NCBI RefSeq assembly: GCF_002906855.1 | Contig: NZ_MINI01000028.1 | Location: 1,178,001-1,242,000 of the forward strand | Reading direction: 5' to 3' | From: Pseudomonas putida | GTDB lineage: Bacteria; Pseudomonadota; Gammaproteobacteria; Pseudomonadales; Pseudomonadaceae | Length of the DNA: 64,000 bases | Shown: positions 8,627 through 17,261 of the stretch, piece after piece | How positions within the stretch are numbered: the stretch's first letter is position 1 | How the letters are laid out: each line of letters starts with the position of its first letter | Notes under the pieces: generated by a model | What the model saw: only the letters and a program-made list of their open reading frames with translations | The model's database searches: none | What the model was told of the DNA's origin: nothing | Position numbers and translations under genes: made by a program

Positions 8627-10336
8627 ATGACCCAGCATTGGCCCGCCGGCGAGATCGCGCGGATGATCCTCGACGGCTTCGACGACTACCGAGAGCACTT
8701 TCGCCGTATCACCCTCGGCGCCCGTGAGCGCTTCGAGCAGGCGCGCTGGCAGGACATCCAGCGGGCGTCGGCAGTGCGGATCAACCTGTACGAACAGAAA
8801 GTCGGCGAGGTCAACGCATGGCTGCGCGATGGTTTCGACGAAGAGGTGCTGCTGGATGTGGAACAGTGGCCGCTGGTGAAAAACGCCTACATCCGCCTGA
8901 TCGATCCACGGCTGGACGACGAGCTGGCGGAGACCTGGTACAACTCGCTGTTCTGCAGCTTGTTCAGCCATGATCAGATCAGCGACGGCTGCATGTTCAT
9001 CCACACCACCCGGCCTTCGATCCGCACCCATGAGCGCGCTGCGCAGACCCGTACCTACACGCCCGGCGGTAGCCTCAAGGGGTTGTTGCGGGCCATTTTC
9101 GCTGACTATGCCTTCGCCTATGGCGATCTCGAAGGCGATGTGGCACGCCTTGAAGAACAACTGAAGGACTGCCTGCCAGACTGGGTGTGCAAGGACCCGG
9201 CCCTGGCCGTGGAGCTGTTCGTGCCGGTGTTGTACCGCAACAAGGGTGCCTACCTGGTCGGCCGCTTGTACAACGTTGACGAGCAGTGGCCGCTGGCAAT
9301 CGCACTGCTGCACCGGGAAGGCCATGGCATCGAGGCCGATGCGCTGATCACCGACGAGGCCGAGGTGTCGATCATCTTCTCGTTCACCCGCTCGTACTTC
9401 ATGGCCGACGTGCCGGTACCGGCGGAGTTCGTCAACTTCTTGAAACGCATCCTGCCGGGCAAGCACATCGCCGAGTTGTACACCTCGATCGGTTTCTACA
9501 AGCAAGGCAAGTCGGAGTTCTATCGCGCCCTGATCAACCACCTGGCCAGCAGTGACGACCGCTTCGTCATGGCCCCCGGGGTGCGCGGCATGGTCATGAG
9601 CGTGTTTACCCTGCCGGGCTTCAATACCGTGTTCAAAATCATCAAGGATCGCTTCTCGCCGTCCAAGACCGTCGACCGCGCCACGGTGATCGACAAGTAC
9701 CGTCTGGTGAAAAGTGTCGATCGGGTGGGGCGCATGGCCGATACCCAGGAGTTCGCCGATTTCCGCTTCCCGCGTGGCAAGTTCGAGCCCGAATGCCTGG
9801 CCGAGCTACTGGAAGTGGCGCCCTCGACCGTGGCGCTGGAAGGCGACACAGTGCTGGTCCGCCACTGCTGGACCGAGCGGCGCATGACCCCGCTCAACCT
9901 GTACCTGGAGCACGCCAGCGAAGGGCAGGTCCTCGAAGCGCTGGACGACTACGGGCTGGCCATCAAGCAACTGGCGGCGGCGAACATCTTCCCGGGTGAC
10001 ATGCTGCTGAAGAACTTCGGCGTTACCCGGCACGGGCGGGTGGTGTTCTACGACTATGACGAGATCAGCTTCCTGACCGAGGTGAACTTCCGGCACATCC
10101 CGCCGCCGCGCTACCCGGAGGATGAGATGTCCGGCGAGCCGTGGTATTCGATCGGGCCGCACGATGTGTTCCCCGAAGAGTTCCCGCCGTTCCTGTTTGC
10201 CGATATTGGCCAGCGCCGGTTGTTCAGCAGCTTGCATGGCGAGTTGTATGACGCGGACTACTGGAAGGGACTGCAGGCGGCGATCCGTGAAGGCAAGGTG
10301 ATCGATGTGTTTCCCTATCGGCGCAAGGGGCGGTGA
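8627..10336 (+). CDS. aceK: Isocitrate dehydrogenase kinase/phosphatase
   Basis: A 569-residue bifunctional enzyme that phosphorylates isocitrate dehydrogenase to push isocitrate into the glyoxylate shunt and reverses this when carbon is rich. The ATP-binding loop [12 protein letters not shown] sits at about residues 315-326 and a conserved lysine follows in FKIIKDRF. Length matches the family (about 570). ATG 8627 has GAGGTG at 6 bp; an in-frame GTG at 8618 is less likely. It stands alone rather than with aceA/aceB, as is usual in Pseudomonas. Confidence 0.97.
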   Translation: MTQHWPAGEIARMILDGFDDYREHFRRITLGARERFEQARWQDIQRASAVRINLYEQKVGEVNAWLRDGFDEEVLLDVEQWPLVKNAYIRLIDPRLDDELAETWYNSLFCSLFSHDQISDGCMFIHTTRPSIRTHERAAQTRTYTPGGSLKGLLRAIFADYAFAYGDLEGDVARLEEQLKDCLPDWVCKDPALAVELFVPVLYRNKGAYLVGRLYNVDEQWPLAIALLHREGHGIEADALITDEAEVSIIFSFTRSYFMADVPVPAEFVNFLKRILPGKHIAELYTSIGFYKQGKSEFYRALINHLASSDDRFVMAPGVRGMVMSVFTLPGFNTVFKIIKDRFSPSKTVDRATVIDKYRLVKSVDRVGRMADTQEFADFRFPRGKFEPECLAELLEVAPSTVALEGDTVLVRHCWTERRMTPLNLYLEHASEGQVLEALDDYGLAIKQLAAANIFPGDMLLKNFGVTRHGRVVFYDYDEISFLTEVNFRHIPPPRYPEDEMSGEPWYSIGPHDVFPEEFPPFLFADIGQRRLFSSLHGELYDADYWKGLQAAIREGKVIDVFPYRRKGR

Positions 10337-10370
10337 TCGCGGGTTTCCAGGCCCGGCCTGCTACCAACAT

Positions 10371-11231
10371 TCAGCTTTTCAAACACTTCATCTCACTGAA
10401 GTCCGTCCTCACCTTGGCCAGCCGCTCCTGAAGGAACTGCCGCTGCGCCGGTGTGCTCAAGTGCACCAGGTCCACAATCAAACTGCGCGCCTGCTGCTCG
10501 GTATTCTGATAGGCCGCCCGGTACTCGGGCGTCCACAGGCTTTCCTTGCGTTGCAGCAAGGTCGCCAGGCGCGGCTCGAAGCTGGCGTCGTTGCGCTGGT
10601 TCATGGCCAGCATCAGCTGTTGCTGCCAGTGCTGGCGGTTGGCGATCCACTGGCGGTTCTGGTCACCCAGCGCCTGCGACCAGGCCTGCACACGCTGGCG
10701 CTGGGCAGGATTGAGCTCGTCGAACCAGTTGATCAGGCGCTTTTCCATGCGCTCGGTGCGGCGTGCAATCTGTTTGGCCACGGGGGTGTCGACATATTCC
10801 TTTTGCCGCTGGTTGATATCGTCGCGGAAGGCATCACGCATTTCCGCGACTTGCGCATCGCTCATGCCGCGCAGCAGTTCGGTGGCGGAGGGGGTGATTT
10901 CTTCCGCTACCCGGCCAATCGCCTGGCGCGCTTCGACCGTGCGCTGCTGCAGGGCCTGGTCGGTCACCTGGTCCTCGGCGACCATGTCGCGCACCCGGTC
11001 GAGCCAGTCGAGGTAGCCTGGCAGCTGGGTCTTGCAGTGCCAGGCCAGGTGCTCCTTGAGCCGTTCGTCGAGCATTGCCTTCTGTTCGCGGTTCATCGCC
11101 AGGTACTCGCCCAGCGACCAGGGCACCAGGCGGTCGAGGTTGCGGTACGCGAGGTCGATGCGGCTACAGGCCGCCAAGGCAACGGCGCAGGCGGTGGCGA
11201 TGAGCAGGGCTTTGGACAGGCGTACAGGCAT
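10371..11231 (-). CDS. DUF6279-like lipoprotein
   Basis: A 286-residue protein with a lipoprotein signal: MPVRLSKALLIATACAVALAAC, with a lipobox LAAC and acceptor Cys about residue 22. The mature part is almost wholly alpha-helical and charged, with repeated R/Q/E-rich segments and two cysteines (HCKTQLPG and the C-terminal MKCLKS). AGGA lies 8 bp before the ATG. The family is widespread in Pseudomonas and has no assigned function. The next Asp-poor position after Cys (Ser, Arg) suggests outer-membrane sorting. Confidence 0.75.
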   Translation of the reverse strand: MPVRLSKALLIATACAVALAACSRIDLAYRNLDRLVPWSLGEYLAMNREQKAMLDERLKEHLAWHCKTQLPGYLDWLDRVRDMVAEDQVTDQALQQRTVEARQAIGRVAEEITPSATELLRGMSDAQVAEMRDAFRDDINQRQKEYVDTPVAKQIARRTERMEKRLINWFDELNPAQRQRVQAWSQALGDQNRQWIANRQHWQQQLMLAMNQRNDASFEPRLATLLQRKESLWTPEYRAAYQNTEQQARSLIVDLVHLSTPAQRQFLQERLAKVRTDFSEMKCLKS

Positions 11232-11362
11232 GTGCAGGTCCTGGCTGTGGCTGGCTGATCGGTAGACGCAAGGGGGGGCGGCGCGGTTCCGCCGCATCAG
11301 CGATCAGGCAGCGCAGTGGCTTCAGGTGTAGAATAGCCGCCTTGTCTTGAGGAACATCGGAA

Positions 11363-12199
11363 ATGGCTCTGCTTGGGCGTTACAACAGTTTGCAAATCGT
11401 GAAACACGTGGAATTCGGCCTGTACCTGGATGGCGGCTCCGACGGTGAGATCCTGCTGCCAGGGCGTTACATCCCGAAGAACGCCGAAACCGAGATAGAC
11501 GACTGGCTGAACGTGTTCCTCTATCTGGATAGCGATGACAAGCTCATTGCCACCACCGAGAAGCCCAAGGTGCAGGTTGGCGAGTTCGCCAGCCTCAAGG
11601 TCAAGGACATCAACGGGGCCGGTATCTTCCTCGATTGGGGGCTGCCCAAGGACTTGCTGATGCCGTATTCCGAAGAAGCCCGGCAACTGAAAATCGGCGA
11701 TTACTGCGTCGTGCATGTCTACCTGGACAAACGCACCCGCCGCATCACCGCCACTTCACGTCTGGACCGCTACCTGGACGTTACCCCGGCTCAATACCAG
11801 ATTGGCCAGCCGGTCGAATTGTTGGTGGCCGGCGAAACGCCGATGGGCTTCAAGGCCATCATCAACAACCGCCACTGGGGCCTGATCCACAAGAACGAGG
11901 TGTTCAAATTCCTGCGTTCGGGCATGCACGTGGAAGGTTTCATCAAGGAAGTGCGCCATGACGGCAAGATCGCCCTGAGCCTGCAGCCGGTCGGCAAGGC
12001 GCTTGGCGACGACCTGCAGGAGCGCATCATGGCGCGCCTGGAGGCCGAAGGCGGGGTGCTGGCGGTGAGCGACAAGAGCGCCCCGGAAGTGATCAGCCAG
12101 ATGTTCAACGTCAGCAAGGGCAACTTCAAGAAGGCCATTGGCGGGTTGTTCAAGCAGGGCCGCATCGTCATCCATGACGAGCGCATCGAAAAGGCCTGA
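11363..12199 (+). CDS. cvfB: CvfB-type S1 RNA-binding protein
   Basis: A 278-residue protein with tandem S1-like OB domains (about residues 1-60, 70-130 and 145-210) and a C-terminal winged-helix (VISQMFNVSKGNFKKAIGGL). This is the architecture of CvfB/YitL, an RNA-binding regulator described in Gram-positive bacteria. In Pseudomonas the role is not established. It starts after GAGGAA and converges with the next gene so tightly that the two stop codons abut inside a palindrome at 12192-12207. Confidence 0.85.
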   Translation: MALLGRYNSLQIVKHVEFGLYLDGGSDGEILLPGRYIPKNAETEIDDWLNVFLYLDSDDKLIATTEKPKVQVGEFASLKVKDINGAGIFLDWGLPKDLLMPYSEEARQLKIGDYCVVHVYLDKRTRRITATSRLDRYLDVTPAQYQIGQPVELLVAGETPMGFKAIINNRHWGLIHKNEVFKFLRSGMHVEGFIKEVRHDGKIALSLQPVGKALGDDLQERIMARLEAEGGVLAVSDKSAPEVISQMFNVSKGNFKKAIGGLFKQGRIVIHDERIEKA

Positions 12200-12580
12200 T
12201 CAGGCCTGCACGAAGGTCCGGAAGTCCAGCTGCTCGCCACCCGGACGGGTGTCGCGCAGCAGTGAGTCACGGTCGGCGCTCAGGGCCAGGCTGATGGTCG
12301 AGCGGCGCTTGCCGGGGTTGCGCACTTCCATCTGCTCCTGGTGAGCACGGAGGAAGTTGACCGGCACCTTAAGGTGCTGCAGCTCGTCGCTTTCCGGCGT
12401 GTGCAGCAACAGGTTGACCCAGTCGGGCTGGCCCTTGCGCAGCAATGCCACCGGCACCTCGAACCACCACAGGTTGCGCTTGCGGTCGAGGATGGCGAAC
12501 AAGGTGTTGGCGCTGGTCAGCACCGGGTTGGCCAAGGCCTGGTTGCGGCGGGCGATGGCGGCTGGTTTGTCGAGTTTCAT
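12200..12580 (-). CDS. Hypothetical protein, 126 residues
   Basis: A soluble, basic protein with a compact alpha/beta look (NTLFAILDRKRNLWWFEVPVALL, then LHTPESDELQHLKVPVNFLRAH). I recognise no domain. AGGA lies 8 bp before the ATG, and codon use is like the neighbours, so it is probably real. Its stop codon directly abuts that of cvfB. Confidence 0.65.
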   Translation of the reverse strand: MKLDKPAAIARRNQALANPVLTSANTLFAILDRKRNLWWFEVPVALLRKGQPDWVNLLLHTPESDELQHLKVPVNFLRAHQEQMEVRNPGKRRSTISLALSADRDSLLRDTRPGGEQLDFRTFVQA

Positions 12581-12654
12581 GCAGGTTCCTGCGGGTTGAC
12601 GCTTGATTAGGGCTGCATTGTGAGGGGTGGCAGAGGGCGCGGCAAGGTTTGACG

Positions 12655-12750
12655 GCCCTTTCGCGGGACAAGCCCGCTCCTACAGGTACAGCGCATGCCT
12701 CGGGCTATACGCAATCCCTGTAGGCGCGGGCTTGTCCCGCGAAAGGGCCA
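12655..12750. repeat. REP pair (BIME)
   Basis: Arms 12655-12686 and 12719-12750 (GGCCCTTTCGCGGGACAAGC... and its inverse) differ at one position and enclose 32 bp. The pair lies between the 5' end of the 126-residue gene and the 3' end of the beta-helix gene. Confidence 0.9.
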
Positions 12751-12756
12751 GTTGCC

Positions 12757-14226
12757 TCAACGACTGAGCGGCCTGCTCAACTCTGAAGTAGCCCCATCCG
12801 CAGTGGTCACCGTCGCCGTAAAGCTCTTCAGCCCGCCGATATTCTCCAGCACCTGGGCAAACCGCGCCTGCCCTTTGTCATCACTGTTCACCAGTACATC
12901 CCCCAGATATTGTTCTGCCTCGGTCCCATCTGCCTGGGCATTGCCAAACACCTCGATGCGCAACAGGCTCGACACCGGCCCCTGCACCTCGCCCCGCAGC
13001 ACATTGCCGTCCAGCGCGATCAGCCGTGGCGGCTGCTGGTTGTGGTTGGGCAGTGGCTGGCATGGCTTGGGTTCACCCGTGGCATCACAGATGATCGCCT
13101 GGTCCTTCTGCGGCAAATCCGCGCCGACGCCACGCGAGCCTACATACAAGGCATGGGCCTGGGCCGGCACGCCGAACACGATGGCGCCGGTCCGCTGGTT
13201 CGGCACGCACGAACCACCGGCCTCGCAGCGGCGGATGTCCTGGTTGTTGCCCCAGATGCGGTTGCCGCTCAGGCGCGTGGCGGTGACGTCCGGCTCCGGG
13301 CGCAGGGCCACGCCGATGCGGTTGCCGTGGATCAGGTTGCTGTCGAGGATGTTGCCTTCGCCGGTGATGCTGACGCCGATCGAGTTGCCGCTGAAGGTGT
13401 TGGCGGCGAGGTAGTTACGCTTGCCCCAGTTGATCTGCAGGCCGTCGGAATAGTTCTCGAAGCGGTTGCGCACCACGCTGTTGTCATTGCCCAGCAGGAT
13501 CTCGATGCCCTGGGACGGCTCGGGGTTGGCCGGGGTGGAGCGGAACAGGTTGTCGGCCACCAGGTTGAAGGCCGCGCCACGGGTCAGTTCCAGGCCATCG
13601 CCGTTGTCGATCAGCTGGTTGCGCAGCACCTTGTTGTTGACCGTGGTGGTGGCGGTCGGATTGCCGGCACCGTCGTCGCCCGTGAGCATGATGCCGGCGC
13701 CGCCTTTGTTGGCGACAATGCGGTTGTCTTCGATGACGTTGCCACTGGCGCGGTTGACCAGGATGCCGATGCAGAAGTTACGTACCTCCAGGCCACTCAG
13801 GTGCACGCCCTGGGTGTCGCGCAGCACCAGCCCCGGGTGGGTGGTGGTGCGCACGTTGGTGCCGAACTGGCCGGGCAGGGCACCGGGGCAGGTGCGCACG
13901 CCTTGGTCCTTGATGTATCCCGCACCGTCGATGGCGATGTACTGGCCGTCACGGGTGAAGGGCAGGCCGGTGATCTGCACCGGGCCCTTGATTTCCGGCA
14001 GGGCGCGGGCCGGGCGAATCACATAGGGCGGCTTGCCTACGGCAGCGATCTCGATGCGGTAGTGGCCAGGGTTCTGGTTGCTGGTTTCGATGGCCCAGCG
14101 CAGGGTGCCGGGTTGGCCATCGTCGGCATAACGCTCGACTTTCAGGGTTTCGCTGGCCGGTGCGGCGGCCAGGGCAGGTAAGGGCAACAGCGGCAGCAGG
14201 GCCGCGAACAGAGGCATCAGACGCAT
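12757..14226 (-). CDS. Secreted right-handed parallel beta-helix protein (NosD/pectate-lyase-like fold)
   Basis: A 489-residue protein with a signal peptide (MRLMPLFAALLPLLPLPALAA, cleavage likely after ALAAA). The centre, about residues 140-340, is a series of PbH1 repeats with recurring N-x-I/V and GxxxxxNxxxxN patterns (e.g. NVIEDNRIVANKGGAGI, NLIHGNRIGVAL), the stacked-coil signature of parallel beta-helices. A C-terminal beta-sandwich-like part follows. Cys residues suggest periplasmic or extracellular disulfides. Relatives act on polysaccharides or scaffold periplasmic enzymes; no catalytic residues can be assigned. The ribosome-binding site is weak. Confidence 0.72.
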   Translation of the reverse strand: MRLMPLFAALLPLLPLPALAAAPASETLKVERYADDGQPGTLRWAIETSNQNPGHYRIEIAAVGKPPYVIRPARALPEIKGPVQITGLPFTRDGQYIAIDGAGYIKDQGVRTCPGALPGQFGTNVRTTTHPGLVLRDTQGVHLSGLEVRNFCIGILVNRASGNVIEDNRIVANKGGAGIMLTGDDGAGNPTATTTVNNKVLRNQLIDNGDGLELTRGAAFNLVADNLFRSTPANPEPSQGIEILLGNDNSVVRNRFENYSDGLQINWGKRNYLAANTFSGNSIGVSITGEGNILDSNLIHGNRIGVALRPEPDVTATRLSGNRIWGNNQDIRRCEAGGSCVPNQRTGAIVFGVPAQAHALYVGSRGVGADLPQKDQAIICDATGEPKPCQPLPNHNQQPPRLIALDGNVLRGEVQGPVSSLLRIEVFGNAQADGTEAEQYLGDVLVNSDDKGQARFAQVLENIGGLKSFTATVTTADGATSELSRPLSR

Positions 14227-14448
14227 GGTACAAATATCCGGAAACTGTTGTTTTTATACGCAGGTTGGCAGCGATTCTAGGCGAGCCGCCGGGCATTGAG
14301 CAGTGCAGTTGGCCCTATTCGGTGCGGTATTCGCCCGCAGATTCGCCGTTCGGCTTGGGCCAGGCAAATTGTTGAAACTCTTTCGCAAGGTCCCCAGTCC
14401 ACCGACTGTCGACACGGTTCACGTGTCTCCATTTGCAGGAGATTTGCC

Positions 14449-14628
14449 ATGAGCGGCACCAAGGACAAAGCGAAAGGCCTGGCCAACGAAGCGGTCGGTA
14501 ACGTCAAACAAGGCGTCGGCAAGGTGACCGACAACGACAAGCTGCGGGCCGAGGGCAAGGCCCAGGAACTGAAAGGCGAAGCGCAGCAAATCAAGGGCAA
14601 TGTGAAGGATGCAGTGAAGAAGCCTTGA
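14449..14628 (+). CDS. CsbD-family stress protein
   Basis: A 59-residue very hydrophilic protein with the CsbD pattern: [25 protein letters not shown] followed by a second half-repeat [17 protein letters not shown]. CsbD proteins accumulate in general stress and stationary phase; their biochemical role is unknown. GCAGGAG lies 7 bp before the ATG. An inverted repeat GACACG-N5-CGTGTC at 14411-14427 lies just upstream of the ribosome-binding site. A strong hairpin terminator follows. Confidence 0.93.
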   Translation: MSGTKDKAKGLANEAVGNVKQGVGKVTDNDKLRAEGKAQELKGEAQQIKGNVKDAVKKP

Positions 14629-14638
14629 TCTGAGATGG

Positions 14639-14671
14639 CCTGTTTCTGCCTCTGTGAGAGGCAGAAACAGG
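14639..14671 (+). terminator. Terminator after the CsbD gene
   Basis: A perfect 15-bp stem (CCTGTTTCTGCCTCT, 14639-14653, with its complement 14657-14671) and a 3-base loop. A weak T-rich tract (CATTTTCTT) follows at some distance. It lies 11 bp after the stop codon. Confidence 0.8.
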
Positions 14672-14773
14672 TGTAGGCATTTTCTTCTGGCATGGCTGGG
14701 AGCAGTACATCATCGGCGTGGTCTATTAGACTCACCCGTTGTACTCAAGAATCAAGCGGCGAAAGGAGACGCT

Positions 14774-15727
14774 ATGATTTTCCCCGACCTGCGCGGCCTG
14801 CCCCTGCACCGCGTGCTGGTACGCACCGTCAAGGAATTCCTCGATGACGAGATGTCGACCTACGCGTCCGCGATGGCCTACCAGATGCTGTTTTCGCTGT
14901 TCCCGTTCCTGCTGTTCCTGATCGCCCTGATCGGCTTCCTGCACCTGCCGGACTTTTTTTCCTGGTTGCGCCTGCAATCGGAACTGGTGTTGCCGCCCCA
15001 GGCGCTGGAGCAGGTGAACCCGGTCATCGACCAGTTGCAGCAGTCCAAGGGCGGGCTGCTGTCGGTGGGTATCGTCATCGCCCTGTGGACTGCCTCGGCC
15101 GGCGTGCGCTTGATGATGAGCGCCATGAACGCTGCCTATGACGTGCCCGAGGGCCGCCCGGTGTGGAAGCGCATTCCGCTGTCGATCGTCTACACCGTCG
15201 GCATTGCCGGCATGCTGCTGGCGGCAGCCGCGCTGATGGTGCTGGGGCCGCAGGTGATGGAGTGGATTGCCTCACAGGTCGGCCTGCAGGAAGTGATCGT
15301 CACGGTATGGACCGTGCTGCGCTGGCCCGCAATCATCATCCTGATGATGGTCGCGGTGGCATTGATCTATTACGTGATGCCGGACGTGAAGCAGAAGTTT
15401 CGCTTCATCACCCCCGGTTCGGTGCTGGCAGTAGTAGTATGGATTATCGCCTCCCTGGGCTTTGCCTACTACGTCAAGACCTTTGCCGACTACAACGCCA
15501 TGTATGGCAGCATCGGTGCGATCATCGTGCTGTTGCTGTACTTCTACATCTCTGCCGCCGTGCTGTTGCTGGGGGCGGAAATGAATGCGGTGATCGAGCA
15601 CATGTCGAGCGAGGGCAAGAACCCGGGCGAGAAGGATTTCGAGGGCGCCAAACCTCAGGAAACCATCACCGTGCTCGGCCATGAACACCCGGTCGAGCAT
15701 CAACCGACCGAGCCGAACCCGCGATGA
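14774..15727 (+). CDS. YihY/BrkB-family inner-membrane protein
   Basis: A 317-residue protein with six predicted membrane helices and the family hallmark [17 protein letters not shown] near residue 35. A hydrophilic, E/P-rich tail of about 40 residues follows the last helix. The family was once linked to RNase BN in error; its function is unsettled. AAGGAG precedes the ATG by 7 bp. Its TGA overlaps the ATG of the deformylase (ATGA at 15724-15727), indicating translational coupling. Confidence 0.88.
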   Translation: MIFPDLRGLPLHRVLVRTVKEFLDDEMSTYASAMAYQMLFSLFPFLLFLIALIGFLHLPDFFSWLRLQSELVLPPQALEQVNPVIDQLQQSKGGLLSVGIVIALWTASAGVRLMMSAMNAAYDVPEGRPVWKRIPLSIVYTVGIAGMLLAAAALMVLGPQVMEWIASQVGLQEVIVTVWTVLRWPAIIILMMVAVALIYYVMPDVKQKFRFITPGSVLAVVVWIIASLGFAYYVKTFADYNAMYGSIGAIIVLLLYFYISAAVLLLGAEMNAVIEHMSSEGKNPGEKDFEGAKPQETITVLGHEHPVEHQPTEPNPR

Positions 15728-16260
15728 TCCGTGACATTCTCAAGATGGGCGACGAGCGCCTGCTGCGCATCGCGCCCCCGGTGCCTGAGCATCTGATCGG
15801 CAGCAGCGAACTGCAGCAGTTGATCGACGACATGTTCGAAACCATGCAGCACGTGGGTGGCGTTGGCCTGGCCGCGCCGCAGATCGGCATCGACCTGCAG
15901 CTGGTGATCTTTGGCTTCGAGCGCAGCGAGCGTTACCCGGATGCCGAACCAGTGCCGCAGACCATCCTGCTCAACCCGGTGATCACCCCACTGACCACAG
16001 AAGTCGAGGACGGTTGGGAGGGCTGCCTGTCGGTGCCCGGCCTGCGTGGTGTGGTGCCGCGCTTCAAGCACATCAGCTACGAAGGCATCGACCCGCAGGG
16101 TAACCCGATCAACCGTTTTGCCGATGGCTTTCATGCGCGGGTGGTGCAGCACGAGTGCGACCACCTGATCGGCCGCTTGTACCCCTCGCGTATTCAGGAC
16201 TTTGCCAAGTTCGGCTATACCGATGTGCTGTTCCCCGGGCTGGATGACAGCGACGACTGA
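15724..16260 (+). CDS. def: Peptide deformylase (accessory copy)
   Basis: A 178-residue metalloenzyme that removes the N-formyl group from nascent proteins. All three motifs are intact: [18 protein letters not shown] and QHECDHLIG, which supply the Cys and two His metal ligands and the catalytic Glu. The housekeeping def in Pseudomonas normally sits with fmt, so this copy, coupled to a BrkB-family gene, is probably an additional deformylase. It overlaps the opposing GNAT gene by 46 bp at the 3' end. Confidence 0.95.
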   Translation: MIRDILKMGDERLLRIAPPVPEHLIGSSELQQLIDDMFETMQHVGGVGLAAPQIGIDLQLVIFGFERSERYPDAEPVPQTILLNPVITPLTTEVEDGWEGCLSVPGLRGVVPRFKHISYEGIDPQGNPINRFADGFHARVVQHECDHLIGRLYPSRIQDFAKFGYTDVLFPGLDDSDD

Positions 16261-16664
16261 GCCCGCACCATGGCCAGCAGGGTTTTGCTGCGCTGGTAGC
16301 GTTGCAGGCGCGAGGCCAGGGCTTCGGGCAGGTGTGCGGTGATGTTGAAACCCAGGCGCTGGTAGTAAGCCACGAGGTCGGGGTGGCAGAACAGCCAGGT
16401 CGGGCCACTGTGCCCGGCCAGGGCCGCCTCGACCAACTGCGTTGCCACGCCACGCTTGCGCTGCTGCGGGGCAACGAACAGCCCGGTGAGCCAGTGGCCG
16501 TCGGCGACGGCACTGAGGCAAAGGCCGGCAACGATCCCGTCGCCGCGCGCTACCCACGATTCACCATCATTGGCTGCGCGCATGCGTGAACCATGCTGTT
16601 TGTAGAAATGTTCGAGCAATCGACGCTCGGGCCCGATGAGCAGGGCGCAGTGCAGGGCAGTCAT
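16215..16664 (-). CDS. GNAT-family N-acetyltransferase
   Basis: A 149-residue protein with the GNAT acetyl-CoA loop at [21 protein letters not shown] (Q/R-x-x-G-V/A pattern) and a C-terminal YYQRLGF motif common in the family. Substrate unknown. AGGT precedes the ATG by 8 bp. Its last 46 bp lie antisense to the end of the deformylase gene, a long convergent overlap. Confidence 0.85.
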   Translation of the reverse strand: MTALHCALLIGPERRLLEHFYKQHGSRMRAANDGESWVARGDGIVAGLCLSAVADGHWLTGLFVAPQQRKRGVATQLVEAALAGHSGPTWLFCHPDLVAYYQRLGFNITAHLPEALASRLQRYQRSKTLLAMVRAQSSLSSSPGNSTSV

Positions 16665-16775
16665 GGGGTATACCTGAAACGGTTGGCTCTAGCCCGGTGA
16701 TTTCAGGCCATCGAGCCGTTGCGCTTTGTCGCAGATTGTTGCAAATCCTGCAAGGGTGAATGTCCGAGTTCAGGG

Positions 16776-16828
16776 TTCAACTATTCCCGGCCAGGAGTAG
16801 AATTTCAACTATTCCCCCTGGCAGTAGA
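16776..16828. repeat. Two tandem 28-bp direct repeats
   Basis: TTCAACTATTCCC occurs at 16776-16788 and again at 16804-16816. Each is followed by a related block ending AGTAGA, giving a 28-bp period. They lie 125-165 bp upstream of the DUF2790 gene and may be binding sites for a regulator of that gene. Confidence 0.6.
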
Positions 16829-16939
16829 CGAAGCGGGAACGGTACTTCGTGTCATCTTCGCAGTCGATGACAACTTCTCCGCGCCATGACGGCATCAGAA
16901 GTCACGCGATCAGCTGGATTGCTTTAAAGGCCAAACCCC

Positions 16940-17197
16940 ATGAAACCATTACTGATTCTTGCACTGGTCGGTATGTCCTCGTTCGCCCTCGCCGATGAGG
17001 CCAAGCCGGTCTCCAGCGAGCCTGTGGCTCAGCAGTACGACTATTCCATGAACCTTGACATCAAACGGGTGATCAACCTGTCGACCATCCCCAATGTCTG
17101 CGAAGTGGTACCTGCGACCATGACCTATGAAGACCATCATGGCCAGGTGCATACCATTCAGTACCGGGCGATGGGCGAAGGTTGCCAGCAGGGTTGA
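16940..17197 (+). CDS. DUF2790 small periplasmic protein
   Basis: An 85-residue protein with a signal peptide (cleavage after SFALA) and a mature domain of the Pseudomonas DUF2790 type: YDYSMNLDIKRVINLS, a conserved Cys pair (NVCEVVP and GEGCQQG) and a central MTYEDHHG. Members are often strongly regulated by metals or stress, but the function is unknown. A Shine-Dalgarno-like AAAGG lies 10 bp upstream, and a tandem direct repeat lies further upstream. Confidence 0.85.
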   Translation: MKPLLILALVGMSSFALADEAKPVSSEPVAQQYDYSMNLDIKRVINLSTIPNVCEVVPATMTYEDHHGQVHTIQYRAMGEGCQQG

Positions 17198-17210
17198 TCG
17201 TCCTACCGCG

Positions 17211-17240
17211 GCGGCCTCTTCGCGTTGAGCCGTAGCGAAG
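17211..17240. repeat. Degenerate REP-like hairpin
   Basis: GCGGCCTCTTCGCG resembles a REP end, and CTTCGC/GCGAAG form a small inverted repeat. It lies between the convergent DUF2790 and MocR genes and may be a decayed REP acting as terminator. Confidence 0.4.
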
Positions 17241-17261
17241 AAGCTGCTTGCGTGCCCCGGT

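Noticed and set aside
12910..14181. A 423-codon plus-strand frame opposite the beta-helix gene
   Set aside because: Its V/A/G/D/Q-rich product has no recognisable fold; the opposite strand has a signal peptide and PbH1 repeats.
16665..16939. A small RNA or riboswitch between the GNAT and DUF2790 genes
   Set aside because: Apart from the tandem direct repeat I see no conserved RNA motif, terminator or known aptamer core.
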